From RYN-428 sp035551995 (GTDB lineage: Bacteria; Planctomycetota; Phycisphaerae; Tepidisphaerales; Tepidisphaeraceae), in the NCBI GenBank assembly GCA_035551995.1, contig DASZME010000064.1, forward strand, positions 55,156 through 119,155: 64,000 nucleotides of DNA. Reading direction: 5' to 3'. Shown here in pieces: positions 55,121-63,150 of the stretch (position 1 is the first letter of the stretch; the number at the start of each line of letters is the position of its first letter). The position numbers and the translations under genes are program-made. Below the pieces are notes generated by a model. It did no database searches, was not told the origin of the DNA, and saw only the letters and a program-made list of their open reading frames with translations.

Positions 55121-55711
55121 TCATTCGGGCCTTGGAGCCAACCCGGCGAGCATGCCGGCGACTTCATCTACAATTTTCTGTGGCTCACTCAATCGCCCAG
55201 CCCCGACATTCCGGCACGCGAGCCATCCGGCTTCTGGACCTACGAATCGATATCCCAGCTTTGTCAGTTTCGCTATATTTTCCTGGGTAACCGGATGATC
55301 CCACATCCGGTTGTTCATCGCGGGCGCGAACATGACAGGACATGCCGCGGCACAAACCATCAGGCTCACCAGATCGTCGCACAACCCATGTGCGACTTTT
55401 GCAATGATGTTGTTGGTCGCCGGCGCCACGAGCATCAGGTCGGCTCGTTCGGTCAGCGCGATGTGTTGCGGGTCGGCGCTTTCAACGAGATTGAATGTAT
55501 CGGTATGTACCCGCCGGCCGGACAGGGCTTCGAAGGTTAATGGGGCGATGAATTTCTGAGCCTCTGCCGTCATGCAGACGGTAACGCCGGCGCCGAGTTG
55601 GACTAATTTGCTGACGACATCGGCGACTTTATACGCGGCGATCCCGCCACAGACCGCGACGATAATCGCCCGTCGTTCGAGCGAGCGCATTGGCAATTCC
55701 GGAGAGGACAT
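55121..55711 (-). CDS. coaC: Phosphopantothenoylcysteine decarboxylase (stand-alone CoaC)
   Basis: The 196-residue flavoprotein decarboxylates phosphopantothenoylcysteine in coenzyme A synthesis. FMN-binding and catalytic parts are seen: AVCGGIAAYKVADVVSKLVQ, LVAPATNNIIAKVAHGLCDD, and PVMFAPAMNNRMWDHP with the PxMNxxMW motif; the cysteine comes in GWLACRNVGAGRL. In most bacteria CoaC is fused to CoaB (CoaBC). Here no CoaB domain follows, so CoaB must be encoded elsewhere. The gene lies beyond rpoZ and gmk in the usual gmk-rpoZ-coa order, interrupted by two hypothetical frames. Confidence 0.92.
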   Translation of the reverse strand: MSSPELPMRSLERRAIIVAVCGGIAAYKVADVVSKLVQLGAGVTVCMTAEAQKFIAPLTFEALSGRRVHTDTFNLVESADPQHIALTERADLMLVAPATNNIIAKVAHGLCDDLVSLMVCAAACPVMFAPAMNNRMWDHPVTQENIAKLTKLGYRFVGPEAGWLACRNVGAGRLSEPQKIVDEVAGMLAGLAPRPE

Positions 55712-55727
55712 CTTGAAATCGCCTTCC

Positions 55728-56270
55728 TCAATTTCCGCCGCTTGTCAGTCGTTGGGAGCAATTAAGGGTTCCCGCCACCTTTTCCAGTTCTTGCCCGAAC
55801 CATCGCAGGCTGCGTTCGAAGCATACGCGTGTGATGCTCGTAGGGCCGGGAACAAGCGATGCCGTGAGGTCCGATAGTCCACCAATCTCTTCGACCGATT
55901 GGGCGATCTGTTCGTATGCGTCAACCAGTCGGCGGTAATTGGCTCGCACCGCGGCGGGCCTCATTGTGCGAGTGTGGAGCAATTTCAGAAACGCATCGCG
56001 CAGACCGTCCGCTGCATCGAAAAGAGAGTCGAGTGGAGCCCTGGCGCTCTCAAGCAACGTCGATCTTAACATTTCCCGCGCAACGCCCAGGTATGAATGC
56101 CATACATCATGGCGAGCTGTTACTATCGCGTCCGCGTCCGGTGCGCTCAATTGTCCAACCCAATAAAGTGGTATCGTCGCCAAGGTGCCGTATGCGTTTG
56201 CGACCATCCGCTTGAGCGATGTTTCCGCGACGGCCCGGTTGCTGGACGACAACATCAGCGTCTGTGGCAC
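55728..56270 (-). CDS. Hypothetical helical protein between coaC and rpoZ
   Basis: The 180-codon frame starts with GTG at 56270, and an internal ATG at 56255 gives 175 residues. It is rich in helix-forming residues, for example LKRMVANAYGTLATIPLYWV, VWHSYLGVAREMLRSTLLES and RANYRRLVDAYEQIAQSVEE. No family is recognised. Codon use resembles neighbouring genes only partly. It lies 16 bases upstream of coaC. Confidence 0.4.
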   Translation of the reverse strand: MPQTLMLSSSNRAVAETSLKRMVANAYGTLATIPLYWVGQLSAPDADAIVTARHDVWHSYLGVAREMLRSTLLESARAPLDSLFDAADGLRDAFLKLLHTRTMRPAAVRANYRRLVDAYEQIAQSVEEIGGLSDLTASLVPGPTSITRVCFERSLRWFGQELEKVAGTLNCSQRLTSGGN

Positions 56271-56371
56271 AAATCACTCCGTCGGGCAGCGGCCCAGTAA
56301 TGGCGTCAGTATCGCGTCCAATCCGTCGAAACTCCGGCTCCATTTTGTTATCCAAAGGATTCAGGCCGGAA

Positions 56372-56626
56372 CTATTGCCAATTTGCCAGCGTCCTTTGTC
56401 GATTACCTACGACGAAGCCGCGAAGATGCAGCGCCTTATCAATGTCATAGACCCGAAAAATGTCTTTGACGAGGATCGCGTGATCAGCTCCGTCAACATC
56501 GCATGCGGCCCAATGGTAAACTCGACCGGTTTGCGTACCAATGATTCCGAGCGCCGGAATCATTGAAGTTACCTTTTTCAGGACAGCTCGAAGTTCACGG
56601 AGCCGCGGCAGGGTAAGCGATTGCAT
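56372..56626 (-). CDS. Hypothetical 84-residue ORF downstream of rpoZ
   Basis: The frame has a plausible folded core (SMIPALGIIGTQTGRVYHWA, ADHAILVKDIFRVYDIDKAL), with alternating hydrophobic residues, but no ribosome site or known family. It may be one half of a single gene broken between it and the frame at 55728-56270, as both are co-directional and otherwise unexplained. Confidence 0.35.
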   Translation of the reverse strand: MQSLTLPRLRELRAVLKKVTSMIPALGIIGTQTGRVYHWAACDVDGADHAILVKDIFRVYDIDKALHLRGFVVGNRQRTLANWQ

Positions 56627-56665
56627 CCGTGAATCCGGTCAAAATGGATGCCGCCTCGTCTGGCG

Positions 56666-56893
56666 TTACCTCACATCTTCCGGCCGCGCCAATCCGCTCG
56701 CCTCGTAATCGATGGCGATCTTATCCTGCAACACTTCCTGGATCACCACTTCCAGATCGGTCATCGATCCGCGCTCGACCAACGGGCGGGCGCCGTCCAT
56801 GAGTTCGAGCATGCGTTTTTGGATCAGGGCGGTCAGTTTGAAACGGCCGCCGACTTTGTTCACGACTTCGTCGCTCTTCAGGGCTTCAATCAT
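56666..56893 (-). CDS. rpoZ: RNA polymerase omega subunit
   Basis: The 75-residue protein begins with MIEALKSDEVVNKVGGRFKL followed by TALIQKRMLELMDGARPLVE, which is the conserved omega segment. Omega promotes assembly of the core polymerase around beta-prime. The gene starts seven bases after the stop of gmk, the usual neighbour order. The C-terminal 30 residues are longer than in some relatives. Confidence 0.9.
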   Translation of the reverse strand: MIEALKSDEVVNKVGGRFKLTALIQKRMLELMDGARPLVERGSMTDLEVVIQEVLQDKIAIDYEASGLARPEDVR

Positions 56894-56900
56894 ATTATTT

Positions 56901-57494
56901 CTAAATGCCTCCAGGGGATTTTTTCTGTCGGATCAGCCGCGCGATCTCCAAAACCGCGCGGTCAATGTCATCGTTAATTACCATGTCGTCGAACGCACGG
57001 CTTCCTTTGGCCATCCAGATTTCGCGCTTGGCGCCGCGAAATCGCTTTTCGATCGCTTCTTCGGTATCGCGTCCGCGCTCGCGCAGCCTTGATAATAGCG
57101 ACGCTTCGTCGGGCGGCATGATGAAAATCATCAATGCGTTCGGGTACTGAAACCGAACCTGCAATGCCCCCTGCACGTCAATTTCCAACAGCACGTCTTC
57201 GCCATTGGCCAGATGATCGAGCAGCGGATGTTTAGGCGTTCCGTAATATTCGTCGAACACCTTCGCGTATTCGAGAAACTGGCCATGTTCGAGCCGATGG
57301 AAAAAATCCTCGGCCGTCAGATGCTCGTAAATCTTCCCGGCATCGTCCTGCGGCGTGCGAACGCGCGTCGTGGCGCTCACGATATAGTTCAGGTGCATCT
57401 TCTCGGCCAGCTTGCGCGAGATCGTGCTCTTCCCGACGCCGCTGGGGCCGACCAGCACGATGAGCGTTCCTGTTTTTTGAACGGGCGAGGACAT
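56901..57494 (-). CDS. gmk: Guanylate kinase
   Basis: The 197-residue enzyme phosphorylates GMP to GDP. The P-loop GPSGVGKSTISR (about 17-28), GMP-binding SATTRVRTPQ, EFLEYAKVFDEYYGT, LEIDVQGALQVRFQYP and the C-terminal lid region are all present. The length and motifs match the family. It is co-directional with rpoZ and coaC downstream and with yicC upstream, the conserved planctomycete and general bacterial order. Confidence 0.97.
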   Translation of the reverse strand: MSSPVQKTGTLIVLVGPSGVGKSTISRKLAEKMHLNYIVSATTRVRTPQDDAGKIYEHLTAEDFFHRLEHGQFLEYAKVFDEYYGTPKHPLLDHLANGEDVLLEIDVQGALQVRFQYPNALMIFIMPPDEASLLSRLRERGRDTEEAIEKRFRGAKREIWMAKGSRAFDDMVINDDIDRAVLEIARLIRQKKSPGGI

Positions 57495-57497
57495 AAT

Positions 57498-57674
57498 CAG
57501 TTGCCAGTTGTCAGTTGCCAGCGAAGACGAAGAAGTAATCAGTGCCAGTTATTAGTTGTCAGCTGCCAGCGAAGACGAAGAAGTAATCAGTTGCCAGTTG
57601 TTAGTCTCCAGCGAAGAACAGGAAGACCTGTTCCTCGATTTTACTGGCAACTGGCAACTAACAACTGGCAACTT
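57498..57674. repeat. Heptad hairpin repeat, copy 3 (gmk/yicC) with 48-base tandem units
   Basis: The left part contains three imperfect units, each with CAGTTGCCAGTT-type sequence plus CCAGCGAAGACGAAGAAGTA. The units start at 57518, 57566 and 57608, so their spacing is about 48 and 42 bases. The right part (57642-57674) is ACTGGCAACTGGCAACTAAC with the common outer end CAACTTAT. Confidence 0.85.
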
Positions 57675-57689
57675 ATCCTTCTTCTTCCT

Positions 57690-58571
57690 TCACTCGACAT
57701 TCTGCACTTGTTCCTTCACGCGATCGATGGCGCCTTTGATCTCGACGATGTGCCGGGCGATCTGGGCGTCGTTGGCCTTGCTGGCGATCGTATTGGCCTC
57801 CCGCAACATCTCCTGGGAAATAAAATCGAGCTTTCGTCCCGCGTGCTCGCCGCTCCGGCAGGATTGCTCAAACGCGTCCAGGTGCGTCGTCAACCGCTGA
57901 ATTTCCTCGGCGATGTCGGCCCGCTCGGCAAAAACCGCCACTTCCTTGACGACGTCGCCCTCGTTGATCTTCAACTCGGCGCCATTCAGAATCTGATTGA
58001 TCCGCGCCAGCAACCGACGATGATAATCTTCGACCACCGAAGGCGCCCGCTTGGCGATTTCGCGTAAATTGTCGCCGATGAGCCGAATGTGTTTCATCAA
58101 CTCGTTGAAAAGCGACGCGCCTTCCCGCCGCCGCATTTCGTTGAGCTTATCGATCGCCTTGGCCGCCAGCGCGCGGATGGTATCGCCGTGCTTGGCGATC
58201 TCGTCGGTGTCGTCCCGCGGCTCCTGGCATACGCCGGGAAGTTGCACCAGGCCCGCCAGGTCGATTTGCACCCATCGGCCCAATCCTTCCACCGTTTTAA
58301 GCTGCTCCATATACGACTGAAGCGCCGGGATATTCAGATGATAGGCGGCTTCGGCGCTCTCCGATCGCATCTTCAAAATAAACGTGATCGATCCACGCCC
58401 CAGCTTCTCCCGGAGCATGCTCTCCATCTCCGGCTCAAGGCCGCTGACATGATCGGGAAGTTTGATGACCGGCTTAAAAAAGCGGTTGTTCAGCGAACGG
58501 ATCTCCACGGCGTAGTGCGTGCCGTCGCGCTCGATACTTGCGTCGCCAAAGCCAGTCATGCTTACGATCAT
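57690..58571 (-). CDS. yicC: YicC/YloC family endoribonuclease
   Basis: The 293-residue protein starts with MIVSMTGFGDASIERDGTHY, the common YicC opening, and includes VEIRSLNNRFFKPVIKLPDH, FELMKHI-like LFNELMKHIRLIGDNLREIA, EVAVFAERADIAEEIQRLTT and the C-terminal DFISQEMLREANTIASKAND. YicC/YloC proteins are RNA endonucleases related to small-RNA turnover. The length is typical (about 290). It is part of the tpiA-secG-yicC-gmk-rpoZ run. Confidence 0.95.
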   Translation of the reverse strand: MIVSMTGFGDASIERDGTHYAVEIRSLNNRFFKPVIKLPDHVSGLEPEMESMLREKLGRGSITFILKMRSESAEAAYHLNIPALQSYMEQLKTVEGLGRWVQIDLAGLVQLPGVCQEPRDDTDEIAKHGDTIRALAAKAIDKLNEMRRREGASLFNELMKHIRLIGDNLREIAKRAPSVVEDYHRRLLARINQILNGAELKINEGDVVKEVAVFAERADIAEEIQRLTTHLDAFEQSCRSGEHAGRKLDFISQEMLREANTIASKANDAQIARHIVEIKGAIDRVKEQVQNVE

Positions 58572-58645
58572 GCAAACAATCCAAAAAGCCGAAAGGACGC
58601 GATAACGCGTCCGAGTTAATCCATGCCTAATTGCGCAACACCCGC

Positions 58646-58963
58646 TTACGCCAAATTTCGCGGGGCGGCATCGACCGGCATCACGCGCGATTGCAGGATC
58701 TTGATCTTCTCGTCAACCGGCTTGTTATGCGCGTTGGAGATCAGATTTAACACGATGGCCAGCAGAATAAAAATTCCAAAGACGATGCTGGTGGTCCAGG
58801 TTAGAACGTCGCCGGTCTTGGTGCCGAACGGCGTATGTCCGCCTCCGCCGCCGAAGGCCGATGCCAATCCGCCGCCGCGACCCTTCTGGACCAATACCAG
58901 AAGCATCAGGAACAGGCAGATGAAGATGAACAGACACATGACGATGTAAAATGCGATACCCAT
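58646..58963 (-). CDS. secG: Preprotein translocase subunit SecG
   Basis: The 105-residue protein has two membrane helices (YIVMCLFIFICLFLMLLVLV and WTTSIVFGIFILLAIVLNLI) flanking the SecG loop QKGRGGGLASAFGGGGGHTP. It supports the SecYE channel. A hydrophilic tail of 30 residues follows the second helix. Gene order with tpiA upstream is the standard tpiA-secG arrangement. Confidence 0.93.
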   Translation of the reverse strand: MGIAFYIVMCLFIFICLFLMLLVLVQKGRGGGLASAFGGGGGHTPFGTKTGDVLTWTTSIVFGIFILLAIVLNLISNAHNKPVDEKIKILQSRVMPVDAAPRNLA

Positions 58964-58973
58964 TGGATTCCAA

Positions 58974-59099
58974 ATAAGTGGTCAGTCGCTAGTTGCCAGT
59001 CGCCAGTAAAGGCATGTCGATTATCACTCGTCGCTGGCAAGAAAGGCGGCAAACGTCTTTCTTCACTGGCAACTGGCAACTAACAACTGGCAACTTATT
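58974..59099. repeat. Heptad hairpin repeat, copy 4 (tpiA/secG)
   Basis: The left arm contains AGTTGCCAGTCGCCAGTAAA (58991-59010). The right arm (59064-59099) repeats ACTGGCAACTGGCAACTAAC and ends with CAACTTATTCCT, identical to the outer end of copy 1. It occupies the whole tpiA-secG gap. Confidence 0.85.
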
Positions 59100-59100
59100 C

Positions 59101-59844
59101 CTAAGCTTTCACGATCGCCAGAAAACTATCCGCTTTTAGTGCCGCGCCGCCGATCAACCCGCCGTCGACGTCGGGCTGGCTCAAAAGGCCCTTGGCGTTA
59201 TCGGGCTTCATGCTGCCGCCGTATTGAATGCGTACGCGGTCGGCAAAGTCGTTGTTCCACATTTTACCCAGCGTCCGGCGAATATACGCATGAACTTCCT
59301 GAGCTTGCGCATCGCTGGCATTGCGGCCGGTGCCGATCGCCCAGACCGGCTCATACGCGATCACCAGCCGATCGGCGTCGGACATCATGGCCGGCGTCAG
59401 CTCTTTTAGCTGCGTCTCGACGACGTTCAGCGTTTGATTGGCGTCGCGCTCTTCCAGTTTTTCGCCGACGCAGTGAACGAGGATCAATCCGCCGCCGTAC
59501 ACCGCTGCGGCCTTCTTCGCGACAAGTTCCGACGATTCTTTTAAGACATGGCGCCGTTCGCTGTGACCCGTCAGGACAAACTTGACGGCGATGTCCTTGA
59601 GCATGTCAACCGAGATTTCGCCGGTGAAGGCGCCGATCTTTTCGAAATAGACGTCCTGGGCGCCCACCAGTACCGTCGAGCCGGATACCGCCTGGCCGAC
59701 CGCGTCAAGATAGACAAATGGCGGAGCGACGCCGACCTGCACGCCAGCCGGCGCGCCGGCGGCGATGGCCTTGGCCAGATCGATGGCCGAGGCCTTGGTG
59801 GTGTTCATCTTCCAGTTTCCGGCGATAAAACGGATACGAGACAT
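59101..59844 (-). CDS. tpiA: Triose-phosphate isomerase
   Basis: The 247-residue TIM-barrel enzyme interconverts dihydroxyacetone phosphate and glyceraldehyde 3-phosphate. The substrate-binding FIAGNWKMNT (Lys near residue 12), the catalytic histidine in FVLTGHSERR, the glutamate in IAYEPVWAIGTG, and the phosphate loop IQYGGSMKPDNAKGL are present, all as in the family. The length is standard. The heptad repeat lies directly behind its stop codon. Confidence 0.97.
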   Translation of the reverse strand: MSRIRFIAGNWKMNTTKASAIDLAKAIAAGAPAGVQVGVAPPFVYLDAVGQAVSGSTVLVGAQDVYFEKIGAFTGEISVDMLKDIAVKFVLTGHSERRHVLKESSELVAKKAAAVYGGGLILVHCVGEKLEERDANQTLNVVETQLKELTPAMMSDADRLVIAYEPVWAIGTGRNASDAQAQEVHAYIRRTLGKMWNNDFADRVRIQYGGSMKPDNAKGLLSQPDVDGGLIGGAALKADSFLAIVKA

Positions 59845-60003
59845 CTTCTTTTCTTGCCTTACTCCCTCATCGAGGGAATGGGAAATCCGGTTGGCTTAGA
59901 GCATTTCTCATGTTGATGAAGCGACCTTGCGCCGCGAAAAGCGCCCCGAAAGCGGGGCCGCTAAACGCAGAAACGCGCGAGCAACCTGACAACTCCTCTA
60001 AAT

Positions 60004-61065
60004 CTAATTCGAAGCCAGCGCCAAATCCGCGGGAACCGAAAATTCTTTTTCGGTAATCGCCGCGATCTGCCTGAGCTGCTCCATCAGTGCCTTAAACGTC
60101 TCCGGCAGCAGCGCCTGCGGCCCGTCGCACTGGGCCTCGGCGGGATTGTAATGCACTTCGACGATTACGCCATGCGCCCCCGCCGCCATGCCGGCAAGCG
60201 CCAGGCTTCCGACCCAATCGCGCTTCCCCGCCGCATGGCTGGGATCGACGATCATCGGCAGATGCGACCACTGTTTGGCCACCGGAATCGAAGTGATATC
60301 CAGGGAATAGCGGATGCTGTCTTCGAATGTCTTGATGCCGCGTTCACAGAGAATCACGCCGCGATTTCCCTGGCTCAGCACATATTCGGCCGACATCAGC
60401 CATTCCTTCACGCTGGCCGACAGGCCGCGCTTGAGCAGCACGGGTTTGGTGGTTTTGCCCACCTCGCGAAGCAGATCGAAATTCTGCATGTTTCGGGCGC
60501 CGATCTGGAAGCAATCGACGAATTTTTCCATCTGCTCGACCTGCCGGGTGTCCATCACCTCGACGCAGATCGGCATGCCCAGTTCATCGCCGCACGCCCG
60601 CATCCATCGCAGCGCCTCGCCGCCAAGTCCCTGAAACGAATATGGGCTGGTTCGCGGCTTATAGACGCCCCCGCGAAGGATCGTCGCCCCGCCGTCGCGC
60701 ACATGGCGGGCGATGCGGTTGAGTATCGCCTCGCTCTCCACCGCGCACGGCCCGGCGATGCAAGCCGCATGCGACCCGCCGATCTTCACTGTCGGCGTGC
60801 TCCCCCCGCCCACTTCTATGACACTGTCATCCTCATGAAACTCCCGGCTGGCGAGCTTATAAGGCTTCATGATCGGCACGACTTTTTCTACGCCGTCGAG
60901 AGCCGCCAGATGAGTCTGATCGACAAAGCCTTCCTCGCCCACGGCGCCGATGACGGTGCGAAATTGCCCGCGAGAAAGATGCGCCTTGCTCCCCATGCGT
61001 TCGATTTCCGCGACCACGCGATCGATCGACGCCTGGGCGGCGTTTGAATTCATGACAATGATCAC
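60004..61065 (-). CDS. aroF: 3-deoxy-7-phosphoheptulonate synthase (DAHP synthase)
   Basis: The 353-residue protein makes DAHP from phosphoenolpyruvate and erythrose 4-phosphate, the first shikimate step. It starts with GTG (IIVMNSNAAQ is the family-typical opening), with GGAG nine bases upstream. An N-terminal ferredoxin-like domain (about 1-75: RVVAEIERMGSKAHLSRGQF) allows feedback control, followed by the barrel with AGPCAVESEAI, LRGGVYKPRTSPYSFQGLG, IGARNMQNFDLLREVGKTTK, LKRGLSASVKEWLMSAEY and IVDPSHAAGKRDWV. The length matches the short type-I beta subgroup. The symbol aroF is a family label; other isozymes could exist. Confidence 0.95.
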   Translation of the reverse strand: MIIVMNSNAAQASIDRVVAEIERMGSKAHLSRGQFRTVIGAVGEEGFVDQTHLAALDGVEKVVPIMKPYKLASREFHEDDSVIEVGGGSTPTVKIGGSHAACIAGPCAVESEAILNRIARHVRDGGATILRGGVYKPRTSPYSFQGLGGEALRWMRACGDELGMPICVEVMDTRQVEQMEKFVDCFQIGARNMQNFDLLREVGKTTKPVLLKRGLSASVKEWLMSAEYVLSQGNRGVILCERGIKTFEDSIRYSLDITSIPVAKQWSHLPMIVDPSHAAGKRDWVGSLALAGMAAGAHGVIVEVHYNPAEAQCDGPQALLPETFKALMEQLRQIAAITEKEFSVPADLALASN

Positions 61066-61465
61066 CGACTCTGCTCCTGCAATGAAGAGAATTCACCCGT
61101 TGCGAGAGGCAAAACCTACCGCTTGTGATGAGATTAGCCCGGCCATTCTAAGTGGAAAAGGCAAACGAAGCAAGTGAAACGGCAACTGAACGGCGGTTTG
61201 CCGATCGTCCATGATCATACGCGTCGCCCCGGCGGCAAAGTCCGTTTTTCACTTCGCCGATGCCGTTTCGGTTGCCGTCATGACCGGCGCTCTGTTTCTT
61301 GCGTGATGGGTTCTTGGATTTACCGCCCATGAGTCGTTACAGAATCAGGAAACGCAATAGAGTGAAGGCGGCCCGTTTGGCGTTTGCTTCCACCGTGCCG
61401 CCGCCAACCCGGTTGACGTTCGTTATATGTAGCGATTGCGGTGTCGATCATGGATTTCGCCCTAA
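61066..61465. other. Intergenic stretch between aroF and the propeller-protein gene
   Basis: No convincing gene is present in these 400 bases. A reverse 60-codon frame (61148-61330) has an unusual basic and glycine-rich composition and no ribosome site. No clear repeat or hairpin was noticed. Confidence 0.4.
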
Positions 61466-62434
61466 TTACCGAATCACTTTCCCCTCAATCCCAAGAACTT
61501 CCGACGCCGCCGTGGAGTTGCCGAGGTTTTTGAAATCCTTCAGCGTCCAGACCACCTTTTTATCGCGCGTTACCTCGATTAACTGCGGGTTGGATTCGCC
61601 GGCGTGGCAATTGCCGATGATGATGTTGCCGTTGGGCAGCACTTCCAGCATGGTGACCCAGGCGAGGGTGATGCCGGGGAGTTCGGTGTGGTCGATGCTC
61701 CAGACGATTTTGCCTTCGGGATTAACTTCGATGACGCGGTTGTTGTTGCCGCCGCCGATGAGGGTGTTGCCGCTGGGGAGGCGGTAGGCGCTGTAGCAGT
61801 GATCGCCGTGGCCTTCGGGACCGTGGCCGCCGGAGGGTTTGCGGTCGGCCATGTCGAGCTTGTAGCTCCAAACGACTTTGCCGGCTTCGTCGTATTCGCG
61901 GACCGTTCCGTCGGATTCGTGGGCGACGAGGTAGTGGCCGTCGTCGAGCTTGCGGACGAGCCGCGTGTCGCTGTGGGTGCTGTGATGCTCGACGGTCAGG
62001 GGAAATTCCTTGACGATCTTGTCGTCCTTATCGACTTCGATAATTCGGCAATTGCCGGATTCGCTGACCATGGTGTTACCGTTGGCAAGGCGCTGAAACG
62101 CGTGAATCTGAACGCCGCGCTTGGCGTCGGTGGCGACGGAGGTGTGCTTCCACACGACTTTCTTGTCCGGCGTCACCTCTTCGATTGTGGTGTCGCCGGT
62201 ATGGAGCAGGAAATTTCCGTTGGGAAGCAGCGCGATGTCGTGCGAGGTTGGGCCGAGCTTGTACTCCCATTCGACGCCGCCCTTGGCGTTAAGAATGACG
62301 ACATGGCCTTTGTCCTGCGCGAGGACCTTCCAGTCGGGATGAGCGGCTGTGCCGGGAAGATCGTCGGCGAATGCGGGAATACAGAGCGTAGAAGCGATGA
62401 GAGCGACGGTGCGGAGGAGACGAATGGGTTGCAT
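61466..62434 (-). CDS. Exported beta-propeller protein of PQQ/NHL type
   Basis: The 322-residue protein has a signal peptide (LLRTVALIASTLCIPAFA) and a run of propeller blades of the style ILNAKGGVEWEYKL, ALLPNGNFLLHTGDTTIEEV, DKKVVWKHT, RLANGNTMVSESGNCRIIEV and EYDEAGKVVWSYKLD. The repeated NGN and KVVW motifs suggest six or so blades. A histidine-rich loop (GGHGPEGHGDHCYSAYRL) could hold a metal. The substrate is unknown; relatives are annotated as PQQ-like or arylsulfotransferase-like propeller proteins. It is probably periplasmic. Confidence 0.8.
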   Translation of the reverse strand: MQPIRLLRTVALIASTLCIPAFADDLPGTAAHPDWKVLAQDKGHVVILNAKGGVEWEYKLGPTSHDIALLPNGNFLLHTGDTTIEEVTPDKKVVWKHTSVATDAKRGVQIHAFQRLANGNTMVSESGNCRIIEVDKDDKIVKEFPLTVEHHSTHSDTRLVRKLDDGHYLVAHESDGTVREYDEAGKVVWSYKLDMADRKPSGGHGPEGHGDHCYSAYRLPSGNTLIGGGNNNRVIEVNPEGKIVWSIDHTELPGITLAWVTMLEVLPNGNIIIGNCHAGESNPQLIEVTRDKKVVWTLKDFKNLGNSTAASEVLGIEGKVIR

Positions 62435-62465
62435 GAGGTTCCTTGGAAAAAGAGAGAAAAGTTAT

Positions 62466-62493
62466 CCACGAAGGACACGAAGGGACACGAAGA
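62466..62493. repeat. Tandem ACGAAGGAC-type repeat
   Basis: CACGAAGGACACGAAGGGACACGAAG is a run of three 9-10-base units. Similar ACGAAGGACACGAAGG motifs are dispersed in many environmental genomes (from memory). It lies directly upstream of the propeller-protein gene. Confidence 0.55.
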
Positions 62494-62625
62494 AGAAAGA
62501 AGAACAATTCGCTTTTTTGTCTGCCATCGCACCCTTGGCGCTTTAATGTTTTACTGCGAATTAGAAGCGGTCGTTTATGGGCGAACTACGCGGCGCGGAC
62601 GATTCTCGCCGATCCAATTAAGATC

Positions 62626-62719
62626 TTTAACCACGGATTACGCGGATAAGCACCGATAAAAAATTCAATTCCGTCGTCTTTTGCATTATCCGTGCCCATC
62701 CGCGAAATCCGTGGTTAAA
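62626..62719. repeat. 34-base inverted repeat of the ACCACGGATTNCGCGGAT type
   Basis: The left arm (62626-62659) and the right arm (62686-62719) are reverse complements at 30 of 34 positions; both begin and end with the TTTAACCACGGATT core. The 26-base centre is TA-rich. A further one-arm copy (TTTATCCGCGTCATCCGCGG) starts at 62803. This resembles a widely dispersed inverted repeat in planctomycetes and related phyla (from memory). Confidence 0.85.
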
Positions 62720-62864
62720 ATCGTATCAACATGCAAGAAAACTCATGGATGAGCGATCAGGATGAGCAAGCATAAGACAAATAATCATTACTCGCCTCGC
62801 ATTTATCCGCGTCATCCGCGGTTCGAACTATCGCTTCGCCGTTTCTGGCCATTTCGGAGGTAGC

Positions 62865-63098
62865 ATGCCGTCCATGACACACTTCGCGGGCAACTGCCTC
62901 CTCCCGCTAATAACCATCGTCTTCGTTTGGAGCATCTTCGTCATTTGTGTGCTATTGCCGATCGATTTCTGGCAGTCATTGCGTTCAGGATCGATCGGGT
63001 TCCAGGACAAAACGGTTCGACGGTCGCGCCAACCGATCCGTTACTGGCTGGCGATGTTGACGATCATCGCATTTTTTCTCTGGAAGGGTATTCAATAG
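62865..63098 (+). CDS. Small two-helix membrane protein, unknown
   Basis: The ATG at 62865 is preceded by CGGAGG four bases away, one of the stronger ribosome sites in the window, and gives 77 residues. Two hydrophobic helices (LLPLITIVFVWSIFVICVLL and YWLAMLTIIAFFLWKGI) are separated by a charged loop. It is predicted to be an inner-membrane protein. No family is recognised. It is convergent with the SDR gene. Confidence 0.6.
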   Translation: MPSMTHFAGNCLLPLITIVFVWSIFVICVLLPIDFWQSLRSGSIGFQDKTVRRSRQPIRYWLAMLTIIAFFLWKGIQ

Positions 63099-63150
63099 TA
63101 TATCGATCTCGTCGCTAAACCCCTGTGGCATTTCGCAACGAACCGATGAC

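Noticed and set aside
57498..57674. CRISPR-like array
   Set aside because: The units are of unequal spacing, show internal heptads and an inverted partner, and have no cas genes; it is a tandem/hairpin repeat instead.
61148..61330. Reverse 60-codon frame MGGKSKNPSRKKQ...
   Set aside because: No ribosome site, odd composition and no coupling to neighbours; kept only as a possibility.
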